DNA of 64,000 nt from 20CM-4-69-16 sp035637455. Its GTDB lineage: Bacteria > Gemmatimonadota > Gemmatimonadetes > Gemmatimonadales > GWC2-71-9. The notes below the pieces were generated by a model. It was not told the DNA's origin. It saw nothing but the letters and a program-made list of their open reading frames with translations, and did no database searches. Positions within the stretch are counted from its first letter, which is position 1. Every line of letters starts with the position of its first letter. Made by a program: the position numbers and the translations under genes. This document shows positions 49,842 to 60,390 of the stretch, in pieces. The DNA is taken from assembly GCA_035637455.1 (NCBI GenBank), contig DASPXE010000093.1, forward strand, positions 1 through 64,000. Reading direction: 5' to 3'.

Positions 49842-51063
49842 CCGTGTGTGCGCTGGAGACGAAGCCCGCCTCGAAGGCCGACGGCGCGAGGAACACACCG
49901 CGCGCCAGGGCGGCGCGGTGCCACCGGGCGAACAGGTCGGTGTCCGAGGCCTTTGCCTGCGCGAAGTTCCGCACGGGCCCGGCGGTCAAATAGACGCCCC
50001 ACAGCGAGCCGGCGTGGCCCCCGCTCGCCGGCACGCCGTGCCGCCGCGCGGCGTCCCCTATACCCGCCACCAGCCGCGCGGTTCGCTGCTCCAGCGCGTC
50101 GTAGAAACCCGGGCGCTCGGTCTCACGCAGCGTCGCGAGCCCGGCCGCCATCGCCACGGGGTTCCCCGAGAGCGTCCCTGCCTGGTACACGGGCCCCTCG
50201 GGCGCGACCATCCCCATCAAGTCGGCGCGTCCGCCGTACGCGCCGACCGGCATGCCGCCGCCGATGATCTTCCCGAGTGTGGTGAGGTCGGGACGCACGC
50301 CGAGCCGCTCCTGCGCGCCGCCCGGCGCCACCCGGAAGCCCGTCATCACCTCGTCGAAGATCAGCAGCGACCCGTGGCGGTCGCACAGCGCGCGCAACGC
50401 CGGGTGGAATCCGGGCTCGGGAGGGATGAAGCCCGCGTTGCCGACGTACGGCTCCACGATGACGGCGGCGATCTGCTTCCCGCGGCGCGCGAACAGGGCC
50501 TCGACGGCCGATAGGTCGTTGAACGGCACGGTGACCGTGAGCTGCGCGAGCGAGCCGGGAACGCCGGGACTGTCGGGGAGCCCGAGCGTCGCGACGCCGC
50601 TCCCCGCCTTCACCAGAAAGCTGTCGGCGTGGCCGTGGTAGCAGCCCTCGAACTTGAGGATGACGTCGCGCTGGGTCGCGGCGCGCGCGAGCCGCACCGC
50701 CGCCATCGTCGCCTCGGTGCCCGAGTTCACGAATCGCACCATCTCGACCGCCGGCATCCGCTGCCGCACCAGCTCGGCGAGCTCGACCTCGGCCGGGCAG
50801 GGTGCGCCGTAGCTCCAGCCGCGTTCCGCCGCGTGCCGAATCGCGTCGAGCACCGCGGGGTGGGCGTGCCCCAGAATCAACGGGCCCCACGAGCACACGT
50901 AGTCGAGGTAGGTCGCGCCGTCCACGTCTGTGAGGCACGCGCCGTGGGCCTGCGCGACGAAAAAGGGCGTCCCGCCCACCGCACGGAACGCCCGGACCGG
51001 CGAGTTGACCCCGCCGGGCAGCACCGCCTTCGCCCGGTCGAACAGCTCCGCCGACCGGGTCAC
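49777..51063 (-). CDS. hemL: Glutamate-1-semialdehyde 2,1-aminomutase
   Basis: A PLP enzyme that makes 5-aminolevulinate for haem via the C5 pathway. It is 428 residues, starting at GTG 51063. Motifs are LPGGVNSPVRAF, GTEATMAAVRLARAAT, the GCYHGHADSFLVKAGSG loop, LIFDEVMTGFRV and the PLP lysine Lys265 in LTTLGKIIGGGMP, the same number as in E. coli. The start overlaps the rimO stop by 4 nt. The 3' end overlaps the start of the SpoIID-like gene. Confidence 0.96.
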   Translation of the reverse strand: MTRSAELFDRAKAVLPGGVNSPVRAFRAVGGTPFFVAQAHGACLTDVDGATYLDYVCSWGPLILGHAHPAVLDAIRHAAERGWSYGAPCPAEVELAELVRQRMPAVEMVRFVNSGTEATMAAVRLARAATQRDVILKFEGCYHGHADSFLVKAGSGVATLGLPDSPGVPGSLAQLTVTVPFNDLSAVEALFARRGKQIAAVIVEPYVGNAGFIPPEPGFHPALRALCDRHGSLLIFDEVMTGFRVAPGGAQERLGVRPDLTTLGKIIGGGMPVGAYGGRADLMGMVAPEGPVYQAGTLSGNPVAMAAGLATLRETERPGFYDALEQRTARLVAGIGDAARRHGVPASGGHAGSLWGVYLTAGPVRNFAQAKASDTDLFARWHRAALARGVFLAPSAFEAGFVSSAHTDADIDFTIAQLDAALGEARAR

Positions 51064-52376
51064 GTCAGCGCGACCGCCCGAAAGTCGTAGTCCTCGCTCG
51101 CACTGAGGCACACCCGCACGAAGCTCCCCGCGTCGGCCCAGCCGCCCCGCTCCACGTAGGTGACCCCGTCCACGTCGTCGGCTTGCCACGCCACGCGCCC
51201 GACATGAGTGGCGCCGGCCTCGTCGGGATCGGCGACCCGGTCCACCAGCACGTCCGCCTCCCGTCCCACGAACCGCGCGAGCCGCTCCGCCGAAATGGCT
51301 CGCTGGACCTCGAGCAGCTCTTCGAGACGGTCGCGCTTGACCTCGTCGGGCACGTCGTCCTCGTACTGCATGGCACGCGTGCCGTCCTGTGGCGAGTATG
51401 CAAACGCGCCGAGCCGATCGAACTGCGCCTCCTCGAGGAAGGCGAGCAGCTCGCGAAAGTCGCCGTCGGTCTCGCCCGGAAAGCCCACCAGGCAGGTGGT
51501 GCGGACCGCGAGATCCGGGATCGCTCCTCGCAGCCAGCCGAGCTTGGCGCGCAACGACTGCTGCCGCTCGGGGCGTCGCATGCGCTCGAGCATGCGATCG
51601 CTCGCGTGTTGGATCGGCATGTCGAGGTACGGCACGATGCGCTGCTCGCGCGCGATCAGCTCCACCAGGCGGTCGCTCAGGCCGGCCGAGTACACGTAGA
51701 GGAGCCGGTACCACGGCACCGCGGTCTCGCGCAGCAACGCTTCCAGCAGATCGGGAAGCTTGGCGCCGTCGCGCCCGAGATCACGCCCGTAATGTCCCAG
51801 GTCCTGGGCCACCAGGTTGATCTCCTGGGCCCCCTGTGCTTCGAGTGCTTGGGCCTCGCGCACCAGACGCTCGAGCGGCTCCGAGCGATGCTTCCCCCGC
51901 ATCAACGGGATCGCGCAGAAGGCGCAAGTGTGATCGCAGCCTTCGGAGATCTTGAGATAGCGGACGTGGGGTGCGTCGCCGAGGAACTGCCGGACGCCGG
52001 GGTGGCTCGCGACCGGGTCGGCGATCAACCCCCGCTCCGCGAGCGCCGGCACCAGGTGGTGGAGGTCGGAGAACCCGAGGAACAGATCGACCTCGGGGAT
52101 CTCGCGCTCGAGCTCCGGCTTGTAGCGCTGCACCAGGCAACCGACCGCCACGACCGCCTTGACCGCCGCCGTGTGCTTTAGTTTCGCGGCTGACAAGATC
52201 GCGTCGATCGATTCCTGCTTCGCGGCGTCGATGAACCCGCAGGTGTTGACGAGGATGACGTCGGCGCGGGGGAGATCGGGCGTGACGACGGCGCCGTGTC
52301 CCACGAGCTCGCCCACGAGCCGCTCGGAATCGACGGTCGCCTTGTCGCAGCCGAGGGAGATGACGCCGAGCTTCAT
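51060..52376 (-). CDS. rimO: Ribosomal protein S12 methylthiotransferase
   Basis: A 438-residue radical-SAM methylthiotransferase that modifies S12 Asp88. The UPF0004 domain has LGCDKATVDSERL and VNTCGFIDAAKQESIDAIL, with further Cys in VGCLVQRY. The radical-SAM cluster motif is CDHTCAFCAIP. The C-terminal TRAM domain ends the protein. IPLMRGKHRSEPL fits RimO rather than MiaB. ATG 52376 overlaps the YajQ-like gene by 4 nt. Confidence 0.95.
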   Translation of the reverse strand: MKLGVISLGCDKATVDSERLVGELVGHGAVVTPDLPRADVILVNTCGFIDAAKQESIDAILSAAKLKHTAAVKAVVAVGCLVQRYKPELEREIPEVDLFLGFSDLHHLVPALAERGLIADPVASHPGVRQFLGDAPHVRYLKISEGCDHTCAFCAIPLMRGKHRSEPLERLVREAQALEAQGAQEINLVAQDLGHYGRDLGRDGAKLPDLLEALLRETAVPWYRLLYVYSAGLSDRLVELIAREQRIVPYLDMPIQHASDRMLERMRRPERQQSLRAKLGWLRGAIPDLAVRTTCLVGFPGETDGDFRELLAFLEEAQFDRLGAFAYSPQDGTRAMQYEDDVPDEVKRDRLEELLEVQRAISAERLARFVGREADVLVDRVADPDEAGATHVGRVAWQADDVDGVTYVERGGWADAGSFVRVCLSASEDYDFRAVALT

Positions 52377-52876
52377 CCGCGGTAGTTCCCAAACCTGAGC
52401 TCGATGCCCCAATCCTGACCGCGGAGGAACGCGATCACCTCCTGCAGCTCGTCTTTGGAGGGTGCCTGCACGCGGATCTCTGCGCCCTGGATGGACGCCT
52501 GTGCCTTCTTGAACTTCCTGTCCTTGATGGCTTTGACGATGGCTTTAGCCTTTTCCTGCGGGATTCCTTGGGTGAGCGTGATCTCGCGGCGCACGGTGTC
52601 GTTCGCCGCCGGGGTGACCGCGCCGAGCTCCAGGTTCTTCACGGGCACGCCGCGCTTGACGAGCTTCGACTGCAGCACGTCCAGCAGCGCTTTCATTTTG
52701 AAGTCGTTGTCGGCAACGAGAGTGAGCGTCGCCTTGGCGCGGTCGAAGGCGATGGAGGCTTTCGACCCCTTGAAGTCGTAGCGCTGCGCGACCTCTTTGG
52801 CCGTCTGGTTGACGGCGTTATCGACTTCCTGGAGGTCGGCGCCGGTGGAGATGTCGAACGAAGCCAAGCCGGCCAT
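52373..52876 (-). CDS. YajQ family nucleotide-binding protein
   Basis: A 167-residue UPF0234/YajQ protein (FDISTGADLQEVDNAVNQTAKEVAQRYDFKG, LVADNDFKMKALLDVLQSKLVKRGV, GIPQEKAKAIVKAIKDRKFKKAQASIQG, VRVQAPSKDELQEVIAFLR). Some YajQ proteins bind cyclic di-GMP and act with a transcription factor. An HD-GYP gene lies 11 kb away in this window, but no link is shown. It lies 27 nt downstream of the sigma factor gene. Confidence 0.93.
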   Translation of the reverse strand: MAGLASFDISTGADLQEVDNAVNQTAKEVAQRYDFKGSKASIAFDRAKATLTLVADNDFKMKALLDVLQSKLVKRGVPVKNLELGAVTPAANDTVRREITLTQGIPQEKAKAIVKAIKDRKFKKAQASIQGAEIRVQAPSKDELQEVIAFLRGQDWGIELRFGNYRG

Positions 52877-52903
52877 AGGGCGGTAAATCTACCCGCCCCG
52901 GGC

Positions 52904-53761
52904 CTAGAACAGGAAGCTTTCCAGCGCGCGGGCGCGCGACACGTGCCGCAGCCGCGCCAGCGCCTTCTCCTTGATCTGTCGGACGCGCTCCCGCGTAATG
53001 CCGAGCAGCGAGCCGATTTCCTCGAGGGTCATCGGCTCCTGACCCTCGAGGCCGAAATAGAGACGCAGGATCTTCGCCTCGCGGTCTTTGAGGGTCGCGA
53101 GCACTTCCTCGATCGACTCGGTGAGGGCGTGCTCGAAGATCTCGTCGTCGGGACCGGGGTTCTGGGTGTCGGGGAGATAGTCGAGCAGCTTGTTGTCCTC
53201 GCCCGGCGTGAGCGGCGCATCGAGCGAGAGGTGCGCTTGGGAGATCGAGAGGGTCTTCGCGACCTCTTCCTCGGAGATGTCCATCCCTTCGGCGATCTCC
53301 TCCACGGTCGGCTCGCGGCCCAGCTCCTGGAGCAACGCCGAGGAGCGCTTCCCGATGCGGTGCAGCGTCCCGGCGCGGTTGAGCGGGACACGCACGATGC
53401 GTGACTGCTCGGCGAGTGCCTGGAGAATCGCCTGGCGGATCCACCACACCGCGTACGAGATGAACTTGATGCCTTTCGTCTCGTCGAACTTGTGAGCGGC
53501 GCGGATCAAGCCGAGGTTGCCTTCGTTGATCAAATCGGAGAGCGAGACGCCCTGATTCTGGTACTTCTTCGCGACCGACACCACGAACCGCAGGTTGGAG
53601 CGCACCAGCTTGTCCAGCGCCTCGGGATCGCTCTGCTTGATCCGCTGGGCGAGCGCCACTTCCTCCTCCCGGGTGATCAACGGGTACTGGCTGATCTCGC
53701 GGAGGTACTGGTCGAGCGATCCCTCGTCGAACGAGGCACGTTTCGCCGTGTTCAGTTGCAT
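52904..53761 (-). CDS. RNA polymerase sigma-70 family factor (RpoD/SigA-like, short)
   Basis: A 285-residue sigma factor with regions 1.2 to 4.2 and no region 1.1. Region 1.2 begins DQYLREISQYPLITREEEVALAQ. Region 2 has NLRFVVSVAKKYQNQG and NEGNLGLIRAAHKFDETKGIKFISYAVWWIRQAI. Region 3 is next, and region 4 carries LGITRERVRQIKEKALARLRH. Sequence and motifs are those of group 1/2 factors, so it could be the primary sigma or a close paralogue. ATG 53761 (MQLNTAKRASF) fits the family better than upstream starts. It lies about 100 nt after lepB. Confidence 0.9.
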   Translation of the reverse strand: MQLNTAKRASFDEGSLDQYLREISQYPLITREEEVALAQRIKQSDPEALDKLVRSNLRFVVSVAKKYQNQGVSLSDLINEGNLGLIRAAHKFDETKGIKFISYAVWWIRQAILQALAEQSRIVRVPLNRAGTLHRIGKRSSALLQELGREPTVEEIAEGMDISEEEVAKTLSISQAHLSLDAPLTPGEDNKLLDYLPDTQNPGPDDEIFEHALTESIEEVLATLKDREAKILRLYFGLEGQEPMTLEEIGSLLGITRERVRQIKEKALARLRHVSRARALESFLF

Positions 53762-53862
53762 GGCCGCATCACCCTCCCGGGCCTGCACGACGCCGCACCG
53801 TATCGGACGGCCCGCCGCACCGACGGCGCGGAGCGTGGCGGGGTTCCCACTTCACCGGCCGC

Positions 53863-54633
53863 TCAGTGGATGACCGAGCCGAGCCGGCGCCAGCGAATAT
53901 CGGTCAGCCAGGGAAGCGCGTCGTGCGCTTCCCGATCGTAGCTGAAGTAAACCACGAGCGGCCGGCCTTTCACCGCGTGCGCGTCCACGAAGCCCCAGTA
54001 GCGCGAGTCGGCGGAGTTGTCGCGGTTGTCGCCCAGCACGAAGAACTTGCCCGGCGGCACCAGCAGCGGTCCCCAGGTGTCGCGCGTCGGGCGGTAGGCC
54101 CGCAGCGCGGCCGCGCCGCCGATGAGGTAGTCCTTCTGCCAGTTGAATTCCGGGTCGTACACGTCGTGCCCGGGATCGACCCGCTGGACGTAGGGCTCCG
54201 CCAGCGGCGTGCCGTTCACGCGCACCTCGCCCGCGCGCATCTCGACCCGGTCGCCGGGGACGCCGATGACGCGCTTCACGTAGTTCAGCTCCGGGTTTTT
54301 CGGATAGGCGAAGACGATGATGTCGCCGCGGCGCGGCGACTCGAACCCAGGGAGCCGGGCGTTCGTGCCGGGGATCTGCGCCCCGTAGACCGCCTTGTTC
54401 ACGAAGAGGAAGTCGCCCGCGAGCAGCGTACGCTCCATACTGCCCGACGGAATCTGAAACGCTTCGATGAGAAAGGTGCGGATGATCAGGAAAAGCACCA
54501 GCGCCATGCCCAGCGACCGCATCCAGTTGTCGAACCACCGCGCCAACGTGGACCGGCGCTTCTCGGGGGGGGCGAAGGGCACCGGCGCGGGTTGCGCGCT
54601 TGAACCTGCCCTGAGGGCCCCCAACTCATGCAT
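53863..54633 (-). CDS. lepB: Signal peptidase I
   Basis: A 256-residue inner-membrane protease that releases exported proteins. A membrane helix (MALVLFLIIRTFLIEAF) is followed by the catalytic Ser65 in IPSGSMERTLLAGDFLFVNK and Lys120 in YVKRVIGVPGDRVE. Box E is GDNRDNSADSRYWGFVD. An insert (residues ~145-185: DPGHDVYDPEFNWQKDYLIGG...) is typical of longer versions. ATG 54633 was used; TTG 54669 is possible but overlaps the small upstream frame. Confidence 0.94.
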   Translation of the reverse strand: MHELGALRAGSSAQPAPVPFAPPEKRRSTLARWFDNWMRSLGMALVLFLIIRTFLIEAFQIPSGSMERTLLAGDFLFVNKAVYGAQIPGTNARLPGFESPRRGDIIVFAYPKNPELNYVKRVIGVPGDRVEMRAGEVRVNGTPLAEPYVQRVDPGHDVYDPEFNWQKDYLIGGAAALRAYRPTRDTWGPLLVPPGKFFVLGDNRDNSADSRYWGFVDAHAVKGRPLVVYFSYDREAHDALPWLTDIRWRRLGSVIH

Positions 54634-54643
54634 GGCTTTTACT

Positions 54644-54889
54644 TTAGCCAAGGCGGCAGCGAGAAGCAACAGTCACCGCCCACCCCCGGGCTGCCCCCCA
54701 GCGCCGGACGCGGTCCCGGAACGCGTCCGGCGGGTCGCCGTGCCGCACGCGGGCGGCGAGACACGCGGCGTTCCCCTCGCGCTCCACCCGCACCCACACC
54801 ACGGACGCGTCCGCGAGCGCGCCGAGCGACTCGCCGTCGAGCGGCGAGCCCCCGGCTGAGAGGACGATCACCAAAGATTCGTGACCCAC
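54644..54889 (-). CDS. Small protein of unknown function upstream of lepB
   Basis: An 81-residue frame starting at GTG 54889 (GHESLVIVLSAGGSPLDGE, then VVWVRVEREGNAACLAARV). Codon third positions are strongly GC-biased like its neighbours, which supports coding. Its stop is 10 nt before the lepB ATG, on the same strand, so the two may be co-transcribed. No family is recognised. An overlapping 89-residue frame on the same strand (54639-54908) is Arg/Gly-rich and looks like a shadow. Confidence 0.5.
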   Translation of the reverse strand: MGHESLVIVLSAGGSPLDGESLGALADASVVWVRVEREGNAACLAARVRHGDPPDAFRDRVRRWGAARGWAVTVASRCRLG

Positions 54890-54997
54890 CGGGTGCGGAG
54901 CCTAACACTGCCCCGCGTGATGAGCGTCACCAGTTTATTGCCGGCAGGTGCGATTGGATGCGGAGCAGCCCCGCTGGGGGCGTCGCTGGAGCGACCC

Positions 54998-56488
54998 TCA
55001 GCCTTCCGTGTCGATCTGCGCGCGCTGCAGCTTTCCGGAGAAATCGACGTAGACGACCTTCGTCTCCGAGTAGAAGTCGTACACCTCCCACCCCCCTTCG
55101 CGGTGCCCGTTGCCGGTCTGCTTCACCCCGCCGAACGGGAGATGGGCCTCGGCGCCGATGGTGGGCGCGTTGATGTAGGTGATCCCGGTGTCGAGGTCGG
55201 TCATCGCTCGGAACGCGGCGTTGACATCCCGGGTGTAGAGCGAGCTCGAGAGGCCGTAGGGCACATCGTTGTTGACGCGGATCGCCTCGGCGAGGGAGCC
55301 GACCTTGATCACCGAGAGCACTGGGCCGAAGATTTCCTCCTGCTCGACGCGCATGCCGGGCGTCACCCCCACCAGCACCGTCGGCCGATAGAACCAGCCG
55401 CGCTCGAGGCCTTTGTCCGAGGGCCGCTCGCCGCCGATGAGGCGCTGTGCTCCCTCCTCCTCCCCAACCCCCACGTAGTACTCGACCTTCTTGCGAGCGT
55501 CCTCGTTGATGAGGGGCCCGACGTCCGTGTCATCGCGCAGCCCGGGCCCGAGCCGCAACTGGGCGGCGCGGTCGCAAACCATCCGCACGAACCGATCGTG
55601 CACCTGCTCGTGCACGATCAGACGGCTCGTGGCTGTGCAGCGCTGGCCGGTCGTGCCGAACGCGCCCCACAGCACGCCGTCGAGCGCCAAGTCCAGGTCG
55701 GCGTCGTCCATCACGATCATGGCATTCTTGCCCCCCATCTCGAGGGACAGTCGCTTGTGCATCTTGCCGCAGGTCGCGCCGATGATCGACCCGGTCTCGG
55801 TCGACCCCGTGAAGGAGATGACCGGGACCTCGGCGTGCTCGACCATCGCTTTGCCGACCACGGAGCCCTCCCCGTGGATCAGCTGCACCACCTCAGGCGG
55901 CAGCCCCGACTCGAGCAAGATCTCCACGAGGAGGTGCGCGGTGTGCGGGACGTCTTCCGCCGGCTTGAAGATCACCGCGTTCCCGCACAGCAAGGCCGGA
56001 AACATCTTCCACGTGGGAATCGCGAGCGGGAAGTTGAACGGGGTGATGAGTCCCGCGACACCGATCGGCCGCCGATAGCTCATCGCCCACTTGCTGCGCA
56101 GCTCGGAGGGCACGGTGCGGCCGAACAGCCGCCGGCCCTCCGTATGCGCGTAGAAGGCGGTGTCGATCCCCTCCTGCACGTCCCCTCGCGTCTCGGCCGT
56201 GATCTTGCCCATCTCCCGGGTCATGGCGCGCGCGATTTCGTCCTTGCGCTGAACCAGCAGATCTCCGACTCGGTGCAGCACGTCGCCGCGCAGCGGCGCC
56301 GGGGTCTTCGACCACTGCGCGAAGCCGCGCTGCGCCGCCGCGACGGCGCGCTTCACGTCCTCCGGACCGGATCGGGGGAAGCAGCCGATCACGTCGTCCC
56401 GGTCCGCGGGGTTGCGATTCTCGAAATACGCCCCGGTCGCGGGGGCGACCCACTCGCCGGCGATGAAATTCTGAAAATTCTGGGTCAT
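54998..56488 (-). CDS. Aldehyde dehydrogenase family protein
   Basis: A 496-residue NAD(P)-dependent aldehyde dehydrogenase. It has PFNFPLAIPTWKMFPALLCGNAVIFKPAE, SFTGSTETGSIIG, the catalytic Glu250 (LEMGGKN) and Cys284 (GQRCTATS) 34 apart as usual, EEIFGPVLSVI and GGVKQTGNGHREGG. The overall pattern is closest to semialdehyde dehydrogenases, but the substrate is not determined. ATG 56488 starts 5 nt after the membrane-protein gene upstream. Confidence 0.92.
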   Translation of the reverse strand: MTQNFQNFIAGEWVAPATGAYFENRNPADRDDVIGCFPRSGPEDVKRAVAAAQRGFAQWSKTPAPLRGDVLHRVGDLLVQRKDEIARAMTREMGKITAETRGDVQEGIDTAFYAHTEGRRLFGRTVPSELRSKWAMSYRRPIGVAGLITPFNFPLAIPTWKMFPALLCGNAVIFKPAEDVPHTAHLLVEILLESGLPPEVVQLIHGEGSVVGKAMVEHAEVPVISFTGSTETGSIIGATCGKMHKRLSLEMGGKNAMIVMDDADLDLALDGVLWGAFGTTGQRCTATSRLIVHEQVHDRFVRMVCDRAAQLRLGPGLRDDTDVGPLINEDARKKVEYYVGVGEEEGAQRLIGGERPSDKGLERGWFYRPTVLVGVTPGMRVEQEEIFGPVLSVIKVGSLAEAIRVNNDVPYGLSSSLYTRDVNAAFRAMTDLDTGITYINAPTIGAEAHLPFGGVKQTGNGHREGGWEVYDFYSETKVVYVDFSGKLQRAQIDTEG

Positions 56489-56492
56489 GGGC

Positions 56493-56989
56493 TTACTTGG
56501 GCGCCACGTCCGGACACAGCCATAGCGCTGCCGCGTTGGCACCGACGCGCGGCACTACTTCACGGGTCATGAGCAAGACTCCCCAGATGATCAGGATCTG
56601 CGACACGGTGTGCGCGAACCCCATGCGCCGCCTCCACGACGCAACGCTCGCCCACACGCCGGTGGCGATGACCGTGGACACGCCCAACAGGTAGAAGATC
56701 AGCCGCAGACCGCAGCCATGGGTGTACGGCCACACCCCGGGAGCGATGCCGATGCCGATCAGCACGCCGAGACCAACTTTTACCCACGCCCCGAGCCGTC
56801 CACCGCCGGCCGCCGCCACGGCCCGGCTGGTCGGCGTCCCCCCTCCCGCGGAGACCGCGGACCGCTTCGCAGTCGGCTCCCCCCCCCCGCTGCGGCCGAG
56901 CGTGGGATCGGCGAGCGGCAGCTTCTTGAGCAGCCGGTCGACCTCGGCCATCTCCTTGTCCCAATCCCGGTCCTTCTCGATCCCTGCCA

Positions 56990-56990
<1 letters not shown>
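56493..56990 (-). CDS. Membrane protein of unknown function
   Basis: A 165-residue protein starting at GTG 56990, which overlaps the stop of the NtrC-type gene by 1 nt and has GGAGGT just upstream. The N-terminal ~60 residues are charged and low-complexity (KEMAEVDRLLKKLPLADPTLG). Three hydrophobic segments follow (WVKVGLGVLIGIGIAPGVW, LIFYLLGVSTVIATGVW, TVSQILIIWGVLLM). No family is recognised. Longer frames upstream run through the NtrC-type gene. Confidence 0.65.
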
Positions 56991-58374
<1,384 letters not shown>

Positions 58375-58378
<4 letters not shown>

Positions 58379-59043
58379 GGCTTCCCCCGCTTGGTGCGAT
58401 ACAGAACGATCCCCGTGGGATGGATGGCCACGTCCGTGAAGGAGGGGGAGACGCGCAGCGGGACGGCGCCGGTGGAGTCGGCGCCGGCGATCCGCTGCGC
58501 GAGCTGCGTCACCACGGGACCGGGGAACGCGATGCCGCGCAGGGTCAGCTCCTGGACCTTGAAGCGCCCAATCCCCGGTCGCTCGATGCTGAGCGGTCCC
58601 GCGATCCGCAAGGGCTCCGTCGGGTTGAGGAACCCCGCGACCGGGCCCAGCGCGTCCCGCGGGATCACGCGTGTGTCGAGCCGGCAGTACACAGCGACCG
58701 TTCCCTCCAAGAGCTCCACCCGCAACGAGTCGAAGCTCTTCCGCACGCTCCAGTCGATGCCGCTGCCAATCATGGCGGCGACTTCGTTGGCGGAGAGCAC
58801 CACCGAGTCCGGCGCGCTCGGTCGCTTCAACCGGTCCATCTTCGTCTGGCTGCTGGACAAGGCCTTCGGGGTGGGGGCGCCCACCGCGGTGTCGGCTACC
58901 GGCGGGAGCCTGGTGGAACGAGGGCCGAACCAGCGCGCCCCCGTATGCAGGATCGGCTCGCGGAACCACCAAGCCGCGAGCGCCGCCACCAGGACGGTGG
59001 CGAGGCAGCCGAGCCGCACGAGGCCTTTAAGACAGCCGTTCAC
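58375..59043 (-). CDS. Membrane-anchored protein of unknown function
   Basis: A 222-residue protein with one N-terminal membrane helix (LGCLATVLVAALAAWWF), a low-complexity Pro/Ser/Thr linker to ~residue 75, and a C-terminal domain of about 145 residues with alternating strands (SFDSLRVELLEGTVAVYCRLDTRV, LRIAGPLSIERPGIGRFKVQELTLRGIAFP). This pattern recalls bacterial lipid-binding DUFs such as LmeA-type proteins, but no match can be asserted. It overlaps the NtrC-type gene by 4 nt and thpR by 17 nt, so it could report envelope state to that regulator; this is only inference. Confidence 0.65.
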
Positions 59044-59584
59044 TGTGTCTCAGGTGATACACCGCACCGCCGGATTGGAGCGTGCTCTGCATCAGATCCA
59101 CCGACTCGATAACGAGCGTCTCGGCGAATTGCAGAGCGCCGAGCGCAGCCTCCAGCCCCGTGAAATCGCGCGGCCGGGCCTCCCGGCCCGCGCGACCGAG
59201 CGTGAGGTGGGGACGAAACGGGCGCGCCTCGGTGGGAAAGCCGAGCGGCTCGAATTCTTGTTCGACCCGATGTTGCAGGATTTCGAGCGCCGGCTCCGCG
59301 GTGATGCCCACCCAGATCACCCGGGGACGCGCGAAATCGGGAAATACGCCAAAGCCGCCGAGGGCGAGGGCGAGGGCGCGCGCACCCGCGGCGGCGCGTC
59401 CCAGGGCGGCGGAGAGCTCCGCATCGCGCTCGTCCGGCACGTCGCCGAGAAACTTGAGTGTCACGTGGATGCCCTCCGGGCGCACCCACTTCACCGGTAG
59501 CCCACGCTCGCGCACCGGCGCCATCACCTGCCAGAGAGCCTGCCGAACCTGCGAAGGGACGTTTAGCGCGACGAAGAGCCTCAA
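59027..59584 (-). CDS. thpR: RNA 2',3'-cyclic phosphodiesterase
   Basis: A 185-residue 2H phosphoesterase with both HxTx motifs (HVTLKFLG and HLTLGRAG) and the N-terminal LRLFVALNVPSQVRQAL. In bacteria it opens 2',3'-cyclic phosphates on RNA. The start is probably TTG 59584, which overlaps the larE stop (TTGA). A long frame upstream reads through larE and is not used. Confidence 0.9.
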   Translation of the reverse strand: MRLFVALNVPSQVRQALWQVMAPVRERGLPVKWVRPEGIHVTLKFLGDVPDERDAELSAALGRAAAGARALALALGGFGVFPDFARPRVIWVGITAEPALEILQHRVEQEFEPLGFPTEARPFRPHLTLGRAGREARPRDFTGLEAALGALQFAETLVIESVDLMQSTLQSGGAVYHLRHSERLS

Positions 59585-60390
59585 GCGCGCGGCCTGAGCT
59601 CTTGCAGCAAGCTCCCGCGGCGGTAACCGCGCGGGTCGACCTCCACGACGGCGAAGCCGAGCTCGCTGAGCCGCCGCGTGACGGAGCCGAGGCGCTCCTC
59701 GAGCCATGGAATCCATTGCGGCTCGACCTCGATGCGGGCGCGCTCCCCGTGATGGCGGACCCGGAGGTCGCCTGTCACGCCGAGCTCCCGCAGCTGCGCC
59801 TCCGCCCGCTCGACTTGATCGAGGCGCCGGGGCGTGATCTCGAGACCGAATGCGACCCGGCTCGAGAGGCACGGCGCGGCCGGCGCGGCCCACGTCGGCA
59901 GGCCGAGCTCGCGCGCCGCCGCGCGGATTTCGGATTTCGTCATCCCGATCTCGGCGAGCGGCGAACGGATGCCCGCCTGCTTCCCGGCGGCGTAACCCGG
60001 CCGGTGCTCGCGCAGGTCCTCGGCGTTCGTCCCATCGCAGACCACGGCGAGTCCCCGCGCCCGGGCCTCTGGGAGCAACCGGCTCCACAGCTCCGTTTTG
60101 CAGAAGAAACAGCGGTTGGCGGGATTGGCGAGGTAGTGCGGATCGTCGAGCTCGTGGGTGTCGATCTCGACCAGCGGGACGGCGAAGCGCTCGGCCACGG
60201 CGCGTGCGGCCTCCCACTGGACCCGGGGGTAGGAGGCGCTGCGCCCGATGGCGGCGAGCATCCGATCCGGCCCCAGCTCCTGGCGCAACACCACCGCCAG
60301 GAAGGCGGAATCGATCCCGCCGGAATACCCCAGGAGTGCCGATCTGAAGGTGCGGACGAGTTCACGCAGCGCAGCAACCGTGCCGGACAT
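59581..60390 (-). CDS. larE: ATP-dependent sulfur transferase LarE
   Basis: A 269-residue PP-loop protein (GYSGGIDSAFLA) of the LarE family, which adds sulfur to the nickel-pincer cofactor precursor of lactate racemase-type enzymes. The sacrificial Cys equivalent is Cys174 in APCLSSRVAFG. CFFC (Cys94 and Cys97) gives three cysteines, the pattern of LarE proteins reported to carry a [4Fe-4S] cluster rather than sacrifice sulfur. No larA, larB or larC is in the window. It is divergent from the Lrp gene, 158 nt away. Confidence 0.9.
   Translation of the reverse strand: MSGTVAALRELVRTFRSALLGYSGGIDSAFLAVVLRQELGPDRMLAAIGRSASYPRVQWEAARAVAERFAVPLVEIDTHELDDPHYLANPANRCFFCKTELWSRLLPEARARGLAVVCDGTNAEDLREHRPGYAAGKQAGIRSPLAEIGMTKSEIRAAARELGLPTWAAPAAPCLSSRVAFGLEITPRRLDQVERAEAQLRELGVTGDLRVRHHGERARIEVEPQWIPWLEERLGSVTRRLSELGFAVVEVDPRGYRRGSLLQELRPRA

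Noticed and set aside
54639..54908. 89-residue leftward frame overlapping the 81-residue frame upstream of lepB
   Set aside because: Composition is almost only Arg, Gly and Ala, typical of a frame-shifted shadow of the GC3-biased frame.
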